NCBI GenBank assembly: GCA_036497285.1
Contig: DASXJR010000031.1
Location: 1 to 64,000, forward strand
Length of the DNA stretch: 64,000 nt
Reading direction: 5' to 3'
DNA from: RYN-133 sp036497285
GTDB taxonomy: Bacteria > Actinomycetota > Actinomycetes > Mycobacteriales > Jatrophihabitantaceae
The notes beneath the pieces were generated by a model. It had not been told where the DNA came from and made no database searches. It saw only the letters and a list, made by a program, of their open reading frames with translations. The position numbers and the translations under genes are program-made. Positions 42,672 to 51,114 of this stretch are shown in pieces; position 1 is the first letter of the stretch; the number at the start of each line of letters is the position of its first letter.

Positions 42672-44252
42672 TCACCCGATCTTTGCCTCACCCGGCTGCC
42701 CGAACGGCGTGGATGCGTCGACGAGTCCGCTACGCATCGCGTACATAGCCGCCGCGCCTCGGGTGTTCACACCTGCCTTGGCATATATGTGCTCGATGTG
42801 GGTGCCGACGGTTCGGCCGGACAGTGTCAGGCGGGTTGCGATCTGCTTGTTGGTCAGACCGCGCACAAGCAGCTGCAGCACTTCGATCTCGCGCGGCGTG
42901 AGCCCGGAGGACGACGCGGGCCGGCGCGGAGACCGGCCCTGCGCTGCGGCGAGCACGGCCGCGACCGCGCCTGCGTCGAGTCGTCCCTCGTCGGCTTCAG
43001 CCTTGAGGGCGGCGGCGGCCGCATCGCTTGAGAGTGCGGGCCGGTACGGGCGGTCCTCGCGCAGGGCTCGGTAGACCAGACTGGCGGCGAGGAGGCGTGC
43101 CGGACCGGGTATCGCGGGACCGGCCGAACCGCGGGGATAGCCGGAACCGTCCATGCGCTCGTGGGCCATCGCGGCGAGCGAGCCGATCGTTGCCAGCCGT
43201 CCACAGCGCCCGAGAATGCGCTCGGTCAGATATGGCACCGTCCTGACTCGTTCCCTCTCGACCGACGTCAGCGGCCCGGCTTTGCTCCAGATCGCCGCCG
43301 AGATGCCGATCGCGCCCAATCGGGCGACGCACCCGGCGTCGCGGACGAGACCGACGTCGGCGGCCGAACACTGGGCGTTCAACGCTGCCTTCTCAGCCAG
43401 GTCCGCGAGCGCGCGAGAGTGGCCGGTGAACCACGGTGACTTGAGGTCGGCAAGATCGGCGAGGGTCTTGAGCGCTTCGCTCTCCTCTTCGGCCGTCATC
43501 GGACGGTCGAGCAGCGCGCAGCCCTCCATGGCGTCCCGCCAGTTATCGACGCCATCCAACCCGCCGAAAATCTCGGTCGGACGGTCGACACACAGCGCGA
43601 CCAGATCCGGATCGAACTGACGGCCGCTGCGGGCGGTGAGCATCGTGAGGGTCGCGTCGATGCCTGCAGTTCGCACGACGACCTCGGCGTCATTTGCGAT
43701 GTGAGCCACCCGCATGACCGGTTCGATTGCCGTCCCCTTCAGCCCGGCCGGTCCGCCTTTGCCGTCCCAGCGCTCCAGCGCCTGTGGTAGCGCTCGTTGG
43801 ACGTGCGCAGGTACGCCGAGGCGCGCTGCGACCGCACCGGTCGTCTGGCAATGCGCAGCCATCCCGTTCATCACTTGACGCACGCCGCGCGACATGAACA
43901 AGCCGGTCTCGGCGATGCGCCCACGGCCCGTGCCCGAAGTGTCGAGTTGGCCGAGCATGAACCGCAGCATGGGCAGACCGGCGCGGTCCACGGCGAAGCT
44001 CGCTGCCCGCACGCGGACGTCATCGCCGAACCATCGGGCGAGTTCGTGCGAGTCGGCCACACAGCCGACCCAACTCAGAAGTGAGACGAAGTAGGCAGCT
44101 GTGCGTTCGTCCTCACTCATGCCGGCCGCGGATGCGAGGCGGCCGGCGATCACGGTCTGTCGCAACCCGTGTTCCTGCGGCTGGCCCAGCCCGAGGTCAG
44201 TCGCCAGCGAGAGCGCCGCCACGAGTTCGGCGAGCCGGACACCATCTCCCAT
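42672..44252 (-). CDS. HD-GYP-like domain fused to LuxR helix-turn-helix
   Basis: A 526-residue regulator. The centre (about 270-430) resembles HD-GYP phosphodiesterases, with the GYP loop intact (HERMDGSGYPRG) and a HSRALADLAEKAAL helix. The place of the metal-binding HD dyad (normally HDIGK) reads ARLGAIGIS, so the metal site looks destroyed. The C-terminus (about 455-520) is a LuxR/GerE HTH: LTPREIEVLQLLVRGLTNKQ, then TVGTHIEHIYAKAGVNTRGA. The N-terminal ~250 residues are helical, with a second degenerate HD-like region (AVAARLGVPAHVQRALPQAL, RWDGKGGP). ATG 44252 follows TAGCCT by 8 nt (leaderless). It likely senses rather than degrades a ligand. Confidence 0.82.
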   Translation of the reverse strand: MGDGVRLAELVAALSLATDLGLGQPQEHGLRQTVIAGRLASAAGMSEDERTAAYFVSLLSWVGCVADSHELARWFGDDVRVRAASFAVDRAGLPMLRFMLGQLDTSGTGRGRIAETGLFMSRGVRQVMNGMAAHCQTTGAVAARLGVPAHVQRALPQALERWDGKGGPAGLKGTAIEPVMRVAHIANDAEVVVRTAGIDATLTMLTARSGRQFDPDLVALCVDRPTEIFGGLDGVDNWRDAMEGCALLDRPMTAEEESEALKTLADLADLKSPWFTGHSRALADLAEKAALNAQCSAADVGLVRDAGCVARLGAIGISAAIWSKAGPLTSVERERVRTVPYLTERILGRCGRLATIGSLAAMAHERMDGSGYPRGSAGPAIPGPARLLAASLVYRALREDRPYRPALSSDAAAAALKAEADEGRLDAGAVAAVLAAAQGRSPRRPASSSGLTPREIEVLQLLVRGLTNKQIATRLTLSGRTVGTHIEHIYAKAGVNTRGAAAMYAMRSGLVDASTPFGQPGEAKIG

Positions 44253-44404
44253 GGCCGGCGAGGCTACGCGCATGCACGCCCCACCGCCTGTCCTTGGACG
44301 CCGCGCCTCCAACTCGGCTGCACAGGTCGACTCCATCGAGGGTCATCTGCCTGGTCGCGGTCGCGGTGATCAGGTATGAGTTCCTCTGAATGAACCACTG
44401 CTCG

Positions 44405-44422
44405 TTCGGATTCGTTTCCGAA
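44405..44422. promoter_or_regulatory. Inverted repeat upstream of the methyltransferase gene
   Basis: TTCGGA-TTCGTT-TCCGAA, perfect 6-bp arms, centred ~34 nt before the GTG at 44448. A dimeric regulator site or small hairpin. Confidence 0.35.
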
Positions 44423-44447
44423 GCATGACCATTCTGGGACCGGCTTC

Positions 44448-45209
44448 GTGAGACAGGACGAGCGTGACCCGTTCGTGGCGGGTCTGCTCCAGGCCAGACA
44501 CGCGGCGTATCCGATCGGCGAGCACGTCGGTCAGGAGTCCTTCATGACAGCCGGCGAGATCCGGCAGCTGGCCGACCGCGCTGGGATCGAAGCGGGCACC
44601 TCGGTGCTTGATCTGTGCTGCGGGATTGCCGGTCCGGGGAGGTTGCTCGTGGCGGAGCGAGGTTGCCGCTACCTGGGTGTGGACTACTCGGCAAGCGCTG
44701 TCGAGATCGCTCGCGTCCTGGCCGGAGACCTGCGGTGCAGCTTCGCGCAAGTTCACCTCCCACCCCTGCCGGACGGTCGTTTCGACGTCGTGCTGTTGTT
44801 GGAGACGCTGCTGGCGTTTCCCGACAAGTGGACCCTGTTCACGGAGGTGGCTCGGGTTCTGGCACCCGGCGGCCGGTTTGCTTTCACGATCGAAGCAGGT
44901 CGGCCGCTGACGACCGGCGAGCAGACGCAGATGCCGGACGCAGATACGGTGAATCTGATCGACTTGCTGGACCTGATGGCCCTGCTCAGTGCTGCTGGGC
45001 TCTCGGTGACCTGGCAGGAGCAGCGCACCGCGTCGCATCAGCTGATCGCCGCCGCGCTGCTCGAATCGTTTCGCAGACATTCGCTCGAGATCGCCGGGGA
45101 AATCGGAGCGCTCGCACTGAAGGAGTTGATCGCGGCCCACGAGCTGTGGACTGACTGGCTGCACACCGGGCGGGTGCGGAAGTACGCGCTGGTGGCGCAG
45201 AAGCTTTGA
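44448..45209 (+). CDS. Class I SAM-dependent methyltransferase
   Basis: A 253-residue methyltransferase: motif I VLDLCCGIAGPGRLLVAERGCRYLGVDYS (SAM-binding glycines), motif II/post LPPLPDGRFDVVLLLETLLAF, and motif III VARVLAPGGRFAFTIEAG. The C-terminal part (IDLLDLMALLSAAGLSVTWQE) is usual for small-molecule methyltransferases. The start is a GTG with no clear ribosome site. It precedes the phosphotransferase-sulfatase fusion by 10 nt, so the two are probably one operon; the acceptor may be a lipid or sugar headgroup. Confidence 0.85.
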   Translation: MRQDERDPFVAGLLQARHAAYPIGEHVGQESFMTAGEIRQLADRAGIEAGTSVLDLCCGIAGPGRLLVAERGCRYLGVDYSASAVEIARVLAGDLRCSFAQVHLPPLPDGRFDVVLLLETLLAFPDKWTLFTEVARVLAPGGRFAFTIEAGRPLTTGEQTQMPDADTVNLIDLLDLMALLSAAGLSVTWQEQRTASHQLIAAALLESFRRHSLEIAGEIGALALKELIAAHELWTDWLHTGRVRKYALVAQKL

Positions 45210-45219
45210 GTCCCGAGGA

Positions 45220-47628
45220 ATGCGCGGTGAACCGTTGCGAGCGCCGATGCGTAGCACTACACAGGTAGATCAGCGGATTGCTGGAGGCCCGGTGCGCGTC
45301 AGGCGACTCGAGGCGGTTGTCGGCGCGTCCACCACCGCCGTTTTACTCGCCGTCCTGTTCGTGGGCCCCGGTCTCGGGCCGGCCGGATGGGCCGTCGGAC
45401 TGGCCACCGGCTGGGGCGCGACCGCGCTGCTCGCCGTCGCGCTGCGGCGCACTCCGCACGCGAAGATGGGTCCCGCCGACTGGATCACCCTGACCCGGGC
45501 TGTGCTGATCGCGGGGATCGCCGGCCTCGTGGCCGACTCGTTCGGCGGGTCCGATTCGACAACGGCTGTTGTCGTGCTCGCCTGCATCGCGCTCGTCCTT
45601 GACACCGTGGACGGGCAGGTGGCACGACGCACCGGAACGGCGAAGCCGTTCGGCGCCCGCTTTGACGGCGAAGTCGATGCCTTCCTGATCCTGGTGCTGA
45701 GCATCGAGGTGTCCCGCGACTACGGGAACTGGGTGCTGGCCATCGGCGCCGCACGCTACGTACTGCTGATCGCGGGATGGGTGTTCACCTGGCTGGCCGC
45801 ACCACTGCCGGCGCGGTTCTGGGGCAAGGTCGTCGCCGCTGTGCAGGGCATCGTGCTCACTGTCGCGGCATCGGGATTGTTGTCCCGGCCTGTCGGCATG
45901 ATCGCCGTCGGCATCGCCCTGCTCCTGCTGGCCGAATCCTTCGGTCACTCCGTCCTCTGGCTGTACCGCACCGGCGCCGGCCCGGTCACTCGTCGCGTCG
46001 TGCGGCGCTCGACAGCTGTGATCGCGGCCGCGGTCGTCTGGGCCGTTCTGGTAGCTCCCGACCGCCTCGACCACCTGACCCCCGCGGCGTTTGTCGGCAT
46101 TCCCGTCGAGGGCCTGGCCGTCGTAGCGGTCGGACTGTTCCTGCCGACCCGCGGGCGTCGTGCCCTGGCTGTCGTTGCCGGCTTCGCATTTGCCCTGGTG
46201 ACGATCGCGAAGCTCCTTGACATGGCCTTCAATGCCGAGCTCGACCGACCGTTCAATGCAGCGGGCGACTGGACCAATCTCGGTCTTGGCATCGGCGTCG
46301 TCCGGGACTCGATCGGAGCCCGCGCCACCGACACGCTGCTGATGATGGTGGTTCTCGGCCTGCTGCTGATGGTGGTCGTCGTCATCGCCTCGACGCTCTA
46401 CCTGAGCAACCTGACCGCAAGGCATCCACGTAGCTCCGCCCGCGGGGTCACCGCACTGGGGCTGCTCTGGGTGGTAAGTGCCGCGATGTCGCTGCACGTG
46501 GCAGGAACATCAGTCGCCTCCCTGAGCACGGCGCAGCTGGCCGTGACCCAGGTTTACGACGCCGAGGCGGCCATTCGTGACGCGCACCATTTCGAGTCGG
46601 CACTGCACTCCCCCGACCCGTACACGCAGATCCCGAGTAGAGAACTGCTTTCCGAGCTACGCGGAAAGGACGTCCTGCTCGTCTTCGTCGAGAGCTACGG
46701 ACAGGTCGCCGTCCAAGGCACCAGTTTCTCGCCCGGGGTCGACAGTGTGCTGCGCAGTGGCAACACCGCGCTGGCCCGGGCGGGCTACTCGGCGCGCAGC
46801 GCGTATCTGACCTCGCCCACGTTCGGCGGCATGAGCTGGGTCGCCCACTCGACCCTGCAGTCCGGGCTGTGGATCGACAGCCAACAGCGCTTCGACGCAC
46901 TCATGAGCAGCGACCGGTTGACCTTGAGCTCCGCCTTCGGCAAGGCAGGTTGGCGCACCGTCAGCGACAACCCTGCGGACAAGCACCCGTTTACGGGCGG
47001 CACGACCTTCTATCACTACAACCAGCTCTACGGCCGACTCGACCAGGGTTACCAGGGCCCGACCTTCAGCTGGGCAGCTATGCCCGACCAGTACACGCTG
47101 GCCGAGTTCCAGCAACTCGAACTCGGCCGTGGGCACGCCCCCGTGATGGCCGAGATCGATCTCGTCTCGTCACATACCCCGTGGACCCCATTGCCCAGGA
47201 TGGTGCCGTGGAACCGGCTCGGTAATGGCTCGATCTTCGACCCGATGCCCGCCGAGGGGCTGTCCCCGGGCGTGGCTTGGCGTGATTCCGACACCGTCCG
47301 CCGGCTGTACGGGCAATCGGTCCAGTACTCCATGCACGCGCTCATCTCTTGGATCACCAGACTGCACGACAACAATCTGGTCGTCATGTTGCTCGGCGAT
47401 CATCAGCCTGCGACCACGGTGAGCGGCTACGACGCCAGCCACGACGTACCGATCTCCATCGTCGCGCACGACCCATCCGTGACTGCCCGGATCGCACGCT
47501 GGCGTTGGCAGCAAGGGCTGCTGCCCAGTCCGGCGGCCCCGGTGTGGCGGATGGACGCGTTCCGCAACAGGTTCATCAACAGCTTCAGCACCGGCCACAC
47601 CGCGAACACGCTGCGACCAGCACGATGA
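45220..47628 (+). CDS. CDP-alcohol phosphatidyltransferase fused to an LtaS-like sulfatase-fold domain
   Basis: An 802-residue membrane fusion. Residues ~85-250 are a CDP-alcohol phosphotransferase with the complete signature D-x2-DG-x2-AR-x8-G-x3-D-x3-D (Asp128, Asp131, Asp149, Asp153), which transfers a phospho-alcohol from CDP. Further helices follow to ~430. Residues ~483-790 look like an extracytoplasmic alkaline-phosphatase/sulfatase-superfamily domain: KDVLLVFVESYGQ opens it and VVMLLGDHQPAT closes it, as in lipoteichoic-acid synthase-type phosphoglycerol transferases, though the usual metal-site Thr is not obvious. One chain could thus make a phospholipid-like donor and move its headgroup outside. 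GTG 45292, with GGAGG 5 nt upstream, is a good alternative start. Confidence 0.82.
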   Translation: MRGEPLRAPMRSTTQVDQRIAGGPVRVRRLEAVVGASTTAVLLAVLFVGPGLGPAGWAVGLATGWGATALLAVALRRTPHAKMGPADWITLTRAVLIAGIAGLVADSFGGSDSTTAVVVLACIALVLDTVDGQVARRTGTAKPFGARFDGEVDAFLILVLSIEVSRDYGNWVLAIGAARYVLLIAGWVFTWLAAPLPARFWGKVVAAVQGIVLTVAASGLLSRPVGMIAVGIALLLLAESFGHSVLWLYRTGAGPVTRRVVRRSTAVIAAAVVWAVLVAPDRLDHLTPAAFVGIPVEGLAVVAVGLFLPTRGRRALAVVAGFAFALVTIAKLLDMAFNAELDRPFNAAGDWTNLGLGIGVVRDSIGARATDTLLMMVVLGLLLMVVVVIASTLYLSNLTARHPRSSARGVTALGLLWVVSAAMSLHVAGTSVASLSTAQLAVTQVYDAEAAIRDAHHFESALHSPDPYTQIPSRELLSELRGKDVLLVFVESYGQVAVQGTSFSPGVDSVLRSGNTALARAGYSARSAYLTSPTFGGMSWVAHSTLQSGLWIDSQQRFDALMSSDRLTLSSAFGKAGWRTVSDNPADKHPFTGGTTFYHYNQLYGRLDQGYQGPTFSWAAMPDQYTLAEFQQLELGRGHAPVMAEIDLVSSHTPWTPLPRMVPWNRLGNGSIFDPMPAEGLSPGVAWRDSDTVRRLYGQSVQYSMHALISWITRLHDNNLVVMLLGDHQPATTVSGYDASHDVPISIVAHDPSVTARIARWRWQQGLLPSPAAPVWRMDAFRNRFINSFSTGHTANTLRPAR

Positions 47629-47647
47629 AACCCCTCGGCGAGCTGCC

Positions 47648-48460
47648 GTGACTCGGGTTCGGGTCGATCCGTCGTGGCTTGCGCTGCGAGAGCCGGCCGA
47701 TGCCGCGGCCCGGGCGGGCGAGTTGATCGACGAGCTCCGGCGCTCGCTTCCCGCCGACCGGCCAGTGGTGATCCACGACCTCGCCTGCGGGACAGGTGCC
47801 ATGCTGCGCTGGCTCGCGCCCCAACTGCCCGGGCCACAGCACTGGATCACGCACGACGTGGACGCCGACCTGCTTGCTGTCCTGGACGCCGGCCCCGGCA
47901 CGTTCGCCGCGGACGGCACGGTTGTCACGCTGGAGGTCAGCCGCAAGGACGTCACCCGCCTCGGCAGCGACGAACTCGCTGATGCCGCACTGATCACCGG
48001 CTCCGCGGTGCTCGACCTGTTGACCGCAGACGAGCTGTTGAGGTTTGTGCACACCTGTGCGGCCGTGCAATGCCCGGTACTGCTCACACTGACCGTCACC
48101 GGTGCAGTCAGGTTCGAACCGGCGCATCCCCTCGACGATGCGGTCACCACCGCGTTCAACGCTCATCAACGCCGCACGCTCGGCGACCGTACCCTGCTCG
48201 GCCCGGAAGCTGCCGGCATGGTCACCCGCATGTTCACCGATCTGGACCGCGAGGTGGTGACCCGTACCAGCGTTTGGCGGCTGGGCGCGGCGACGCCCGA
48301 ATTGGCCCGCGAGTGGCTCCTCGGCTGGTTGGCCGCGGCGTGCGAGCAGGATCCGTGGCTCGCGCGCGAGATCGACGCCTATGCCTTGCAACGGCTCGAC
48401 GAAGTGGCGGGCGGGCGGTTGCGGGTCCTCGTCTCGCACCAAGACCTTCTGGTGCGTTGA
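47648..48460 (+). CDS. SAM-dependent methyltransferase-like protein
   Basis: A 270-residue protein with a methyltransferase core: VVIHDLACGTGAMLRWLAPQL is motif I and HWITHDVDADLLAVLDA the acidic loop; LITGSAVLDLLTADELLRFV is the region after motif II. The opening VDPSWLALREPADAAARAGEL is characteristic of a group I remember next to CDP-alcohol phosphotransferases in other actinobacteria, but I cannot confirm that here. The GTG start lies 19 nt after the fusion gene, so it is very likely in its operon. Acceptor unknown. Confidence 0.75.
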   Translation: MTRVRVDPSWLALREPADAAARAGELIDELRRSLPADRPVVIHDLACGTGAMLRWLAPQLPGPQHWITHDVDADLLAVLDAGPGTFAADGTVVTLEVSRKDVTRLGSDELADAALITGSAVLDLLTADELLRFVHTCAAVQCPVLLTLTVTGAVRFEPAHPLDDAVTTAFNAHQRRTLGDRTLLGPEAAGMVTRMFTDLDREVVTRTSVWRLGAATPELAREWLLGWLAAACEQDPWLAREIDAYALQRLDEVAGGRLRVLVSHQDLLVR

Positions 48461-48479
48461 GCAGGTAGAGGCAGAGCTC

Positions 48480-49334
48480 CTAGCTCTTGCCAGTGTTCAC
48501 CACCTCGACGAGCAAGCCAGGATGGTCGGTGGTGCCGAACATATTGATCGATCTGCCGCTCACCGCGTGTGGTGGGCTCGCCACCACGTCCTGTCGGCCG
48601 CCGTCGTCAGTGCGTACGAAACCATGCGGCATACACGACTGCGCGTTCGGCCGCTGACTGTCACGCAGGTTGAGATCTGCTCCGAGGACCACCGGGTCCG
48701 TCCGATCGTGGATTCGTAGCGCCGGTATCGCGGTGTCCATCAGGTAGCGGCATTGACTGAGCGCGACGGTGACACTGGTGCTGGCCAGATGCGTGGTGCA
48801 TGCGTAGAAGTGGCCGATCGCGTGCACGCAGAGCCACACCCGCTTCTCGGTGTCCGCCGCGTCCTGACGCGGATATGTGCCACCCGCGACGGTGTATCCG
48901 TCGTAGGGCGCCCCTGCATGAACGAGCAAGCCGACCCCGAACGCCTCGCCATTGCGGCATCGAACAACATGACGGCCGGCGCGCGGCTGGGCAACCGCTT
49001 TGAATTCGGAGATCAGCCGGCCGCCGGGCTCGGCGCGCTTCAACGTTCGCGCCAGCATCGACACGTCATCGCTGCAGATCTCGTTGAGCGTAACGATGTC
49101 GGGTCGCTCGGCGTCAATGACCTTGGCTGCCTCAGTCACTGCGCGACCGGTGTAGCAGGCGGCAATTCCGCTGTCGCACAGATTCATCTGAAGAATGCGA
49201 AGCGTGCTGGAGGCGTGCGTTCCGAAGCCGCTGGGTGGATGACCTACGTGGCCGACGCATGCTCCCGATGCCATCGCCAACAGGAAGCAACAGCCGGCGG
49301 CTACCGACCGGCCGAGCCGGCCACGCTCCGACAT
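48480..49334 (-). CDS. Secreted endonuclease/exonuclease/phosphatase (EEP)-family protein
   Basis: A 284-residue protein with an N-terminal export segment (RSVAAGCCFLLAMASGACVG) and an EEP fold: ILQMNLCDSGIA (first strand with Asn), DIVTLNEICSDDV (metal-binding Glu), THLAST (His), VVLGADLNLRD (Asp/Asn pair), and TDHPGLLVEV (catalytic Asp-His) at the end. Relatives include DNases, sphingomyelinases and inositol phosphatases; the extracytoplasmic location next to lipid genes favours a phosphodiesterase, but this is inference. ATG 49334 is chosen because it begins the export segment. It ends 20 nt from the convergent methyltransferase. Confidence 0.8.
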   Translation of the reverse strand: MSERGRLGRSVAAGCCFLLAMASGACVGHVGHPPSGFGTHASSTLRILQMNLCDSGIAACYTGRAVTEAAKVIDAERPDIVTLNEICSDDVSMLARTLKRAEPGGRLISEFKAVAQPRAGRHVVRCRNGEAFGVGLLVHAGAPYDGYTVAGGTYPRQDAADTEKRVWLCVHAIGHFYACTTHLASTSVTVALSQCRYLMDTAIPALRIHDRTDPVVLGADLNLRDSQRPNAQSCMPHGFVRTDDGGRQDVVASPPHAVSGRSINMFGTTDHPGLLVEVVNTGKS

Positions 49335-49338
49335 GCGG

Positions 49339-49869
49339 CTAGCAACCGGCCAGGCGCCGCAGGTCGGCCACCGCCCGTCTCGCGGCCCGTGCGACGTCGG
49401 GATCATTCCTGTGGCCGGCGTCGAACCAGACCCGCCAGTCCACCCCGCCAAGACCGGGGGTGCGGGTTGCAACGACCGTGGCGACAACCGTCTCGGTCAA
49501 CTGCACGCGCCGACGTAACAGTTGCGAAGCGGCGACCCGATCGGCAACCAGCGAGGCGAATTTACGATCGGTGAGCAATGCAATGCGTGCCACCTGATCG
49601 TTGCCTTCCGGCCACAACGAGATGACCGTCGATGCTTCGTCCGGCGACCACGCCGCATCGGCGATCTCGGTCCACCTGAGACGCCGTAAGCGTCCTTCCG
49701 GGGCGACCATGATCAGTGCACGATCGGTGCTGACCGCTCTCCCGCCGTCGCGCAACCGCGCCTCGCCCAGAACCCGCTCATGCGGCTCCATCACGAGCCC
49801 GGCGCGGGCTCTGCGGCGCATCCGCGCGATGACGTGCGCCGGGCGATCGGCCGGGCGTGCGGACCACAT
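49339..49869 (-). CDS. Hypothetical actinobacterial protein
   Basis: A 176-residue soluble protein. The pattern EPHERVLGEARLRDGGRAVSTDRALIMV, then RLRWTEIADAAWSPD recalls a conserved actinobacterial family that begins with an L-P-x-E-R-V-L-A element; I know no function for it. The C-terminal helix region is rich in Arg. Either ATG 49869 or TTG 49896 could start it. It is followed 4 nt later by the EEP gene, so the two are co-transcribed. Confidence 0.65.
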   Translation of the reverse strand: MWSARPADRPAHVIARMRRRARAGLVMEPHERVLGEARLRDGGRAVSTDRALIMVAPEGRLRRLRWTEIADAAWSPDEASTVISLWPEGNDQVARIALLTDRKFASLVADRVAASQLLRRRVQLTETVVATVVATRTPGLGGVDWRVWFDAGHRNDPDVARAARRAVADLRRLAGC

Positions 49870-49954
49870 CCATTTGTAGGCGGATATCGCGCTCAACGTG
49901 CTCGCCCCCGTTTTGCCGGTACGTCTTAAGACACGCCCGGTACGCGCGATCGGT

Positions 49955-50632
49955 TCACGGTGCGGTTGTCGCAGACCCAGCAGCGAGGAACGCGGTTCCG
50001 AAGAACAACTCGGTCCACGAGAGATCGGCCAGTTCCTCCTGCATGGCTGCGCGAATTGCCGTCCACGGACGGCGCATGATCCACTCGTCTATGGATGCGA
50101 AAGGCCGCAGGGTTGCGGTTCCGAGCTGCGCCAGCCACCTAGGCGTGTTGTCAGGAACCTTGAGATCCAGGACGACCCAGCGTCCGCGTTCGGACAGAGC
50201 CGCGGCGCCGTGAGCGATGACCACGGCGCACTCGGGCACCTGCGAGAGGGCGTACGTGGACAAGATCGCGTCGACCGCGGTTGGGAAGTCGTAGTCGGCC
50301 GCGTCGGCTTGCACAAGGTTGATATTGCGCCAGCCGTTCGTTCGTATCCGATCCTCGGCGCGGGCGAGCATTGCGTCGGTCAGATCGACACCGACGATCG
50401 AGCCGTCCGGACCGATCATCTCCTCGATCAGCGAGAAGTTCATACCTGTGCCGCAGGCGATATCGACCACGCGGTCACCCGCGCGAAGGCCGAGCGCTTG
50501 TACCGCTCGGAGTCGCTGTGCCCGCTGGGGGTAGCCGGGCACCGGGTAGAGCCGGGAGGTGATGTCGTAGTGCTTCGCCTTCTTGCGGTAGGTCTCGATC
50601 AGGTGCGCTCGCCGACGGTCGATCTCGTTCAC
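49955..50632 (-). CDS. UbiE-like class I SAM-dependent methyltransferase
   Basis: A 225-residue methyltransferase: the opening YRKKAKHYDITSRLYPVPGY, motif I VVDIACGTGMNFSLIEEMIG, motif post-I IVGVDLTDAMLARAEDRI, and NINLVQADAADYDFP are all typical of the UbiE/COQ5 group. The acceptor is unclear: quinone-like or lipid. The GTG start overlaps the upstream SRPBCC stop by 4 nt (GTGA), so the two are coupled. Confidence 0.87.
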   Translation of the reverse strand: MNEIDRRRAHLIETYRKKAKHYDITSRLYPVPGYPQRAQRLRAVQALGLRAGDRVVDIACGTGMNFSLIEEMIGPDGSIVGVDLTDAMLARAEDRIRTNGWRNINLVQADAADYDFPTAVDAILSTYALSQVPECAVVIAHGAAALSERGRWVVLDLKVPDNTPRWLAQLGTATLRPFASIDEWIMRRPWTAIRAAMQEELADLSWTELFFGTAFLAAGSATTAP

Positions 50633-51087
50633 GGCGCGCTCCTGCCGGATTCGACCGCAGCCTTGATCGCTACCATCTCGCGATCGCTTACGCGCTGAAT
50701 TCTGGCTTTGAGGGTGCGGGCCGGAACCGCGCGCATGATGCCCGCGAGATCGACCTCAATCCACATCGTGGCGTCGGTATGCCTATCGGTCACCGGCTCG
50801 AGTTCCATTCCCCAGCGTGCCGCGGACGTCCCCATCGGCCCGGCGAACGCCACGTAGCGGGGCGCCTCGACAGCAGTCACCCCCTGGCTCCGGCCGCGAG
50901 TGAACCAAAGTATTCCCTTGGCCCGCTGGTCGACCCGCGAGCCGGGCTGAAGCGGACCTCCTCCGCGAACCCGGCATTCGAGAACCGTCGGGGCCCACTC
51001 CGGCCAGCGTCCGACGTCGTTGAAATACGCCCAGACCTCACCGACGCTGTCGGCGATCGTTATGCGGCTCTCGGTTCTGATTGTCAT
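50629..51087 (-). CDS. SRPBCC-family protein (polyketide cyclase/dehydrase-like)
   Basis: A 152-residue helix-grip protein: SRITIADSVGEVWAYFNDVGRWPEWAPTVLECR is the family opening, followed by an RVDQRAKGILWFTRGRSQGV strand pair. It should bind a hydrophobic ligand in a cavity, perhaps the substrate of the coupled methyltransferase. It lies 27 nt downstream of the flippase-like gene in the same direction. Confidence 0.8.
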   Translation of the reverse strand: MTIRTESRITIADSVGEVWAYFNDVGRWPEWAPTVLECRVRGGGPLQPGSRVDQRAKGILWFTRGRSQGVTAVEAPRYVAFAGPMGTSAARWGMELEPVTDRHTDATMWIEVDLAGIMRAVPARTLKARIQRVSDREMVAIKAAVESGRSAP

Positions 51088-51114
51088 CGGGTGGACCTTG
51101 TGTTGATGACTCGG

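Noticed and set aside
44253..44336. N-terminal extension of the HD-GYP-LuxR protein
   Set aside because: It would include the TAGCCT box; ATG 44252 fits promoter spacing and the family-like sequence better.
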